Of a DNA stretch of 13,497 nt, positions 13,460 to 13,497 are shown piece by piece. Both the position numbers and the translations under genes were made by a program. The DNA lies in assembly GCA_035763085.1 (NCBI GenBank), contig DASUBV010000249.1:1-13497 (forward strand), given 5' to 3'. Positions within the stretch are counted from its first letter, which is position 1. The number at the start of each line of letters is the position of its first letter. The DNA is from DASUBV01 sp035763085. Its GTDB lineage: Bacteria; Actinomycetota; Actinomycetes; Streptosporangiales; Streptosporangiaceae. The notes beneath the pieces were generated by a model, which worked only from the letters and a program-made list of their open reading frames with translations, made no database searches and had not been told where the DNA came from.

Positions 13460-13471
13460 GTCATCCCGGTC
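13426..13471 (+). repeat. Short direct repeats at the end of the M56 gene
   Basis: CATCCCGGTC occurs at 13426-13435 and 13462-13471, with the one-mismatch copy CATCCCGTTC at 13447-13456. The last two belong to near-identical tandem 15-base units, 13445-13459 and 13460-13474 (13 of 15 match). The stop codon lies at the join between the units. Confidence 0.6.
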
Positions 13472-13497
13472 TGGCTGGGCCGTCCGCGCCCTGATCC

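Noticed and set aside
12262..13464. 400-codon minus-strand frame opposite the BlaI/M56 pair
   Set aside because: Ser/Arg/Ala-rich shadow sequence with no motif, while both plus-strand proteins carry family signatures.

Overview
The window is very GC-rich DNA with strong G/C bias at third codon positions, many GTG starts and TANNNT-type -10 hexamers. Together with an aminotransferase close in sequence to mycobacterial Pat and a purD-purB-purC order resembling that of mycobacteria, this points to a high-GC actinomycete (Actinomycetota). Genus cannot be read from the sequence. No rRNA, tRNA, CRISPR array or insertion sequence is visible, and the region reads as ordinary chromosome.

Left arm, + strand (1-6296): purD, an LtrA-family membrane protein, purB and purC follow each other with a 4-base overlap and gaps of 4 and 19 bases, so they look like one operon started by a probably leaderless purD transcript. 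PurC makes SAICAR and PurB cleaves it, so the last two genes encode consecutive steps. The LtrA protein is the odd member. A 301-base gap with a nested hairpin and a 10-base palindrome separates this operon from murA, whose product keeps the Cys-type active site rather than the Asp-type known from mycobacteria.

Middle (6297-7863): after an AT-richer, repeat-bearing leader comes a 453-residue predicted regulator with a sensor-like N-terminus, a degenerate cyclase/GGDEF-like middle and a C-terminal winged helix. It runs convergently into the next block, with a hairpin at the junction.

Right-middle, - strand (11910 down to 7863): pat (aromatic aminotransferase) comes first. Tandem GC hairpins then separate it from a compact three-gene set: an ATP-grasp ligase of the RimK-like group, an SsuD/SfnG-like flavin monooxygenase and a calcineurin-like metallophosphoesterase. 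The ATP-grasp plus monooxygenase pair is the best candidate here for an undescribed pathway, because ligase, oxygenase and hydrolase chemistry sit together with no known substrate.

Right end, + strand (12152-13459): a BlaI/MecI-type repressor, probably on a leaderless transcript, lies 6 bases before a short M56 (BlaR1-like) zinc membrane protease with no penicillin-sensor domain. It is transcribed divergently from pat.
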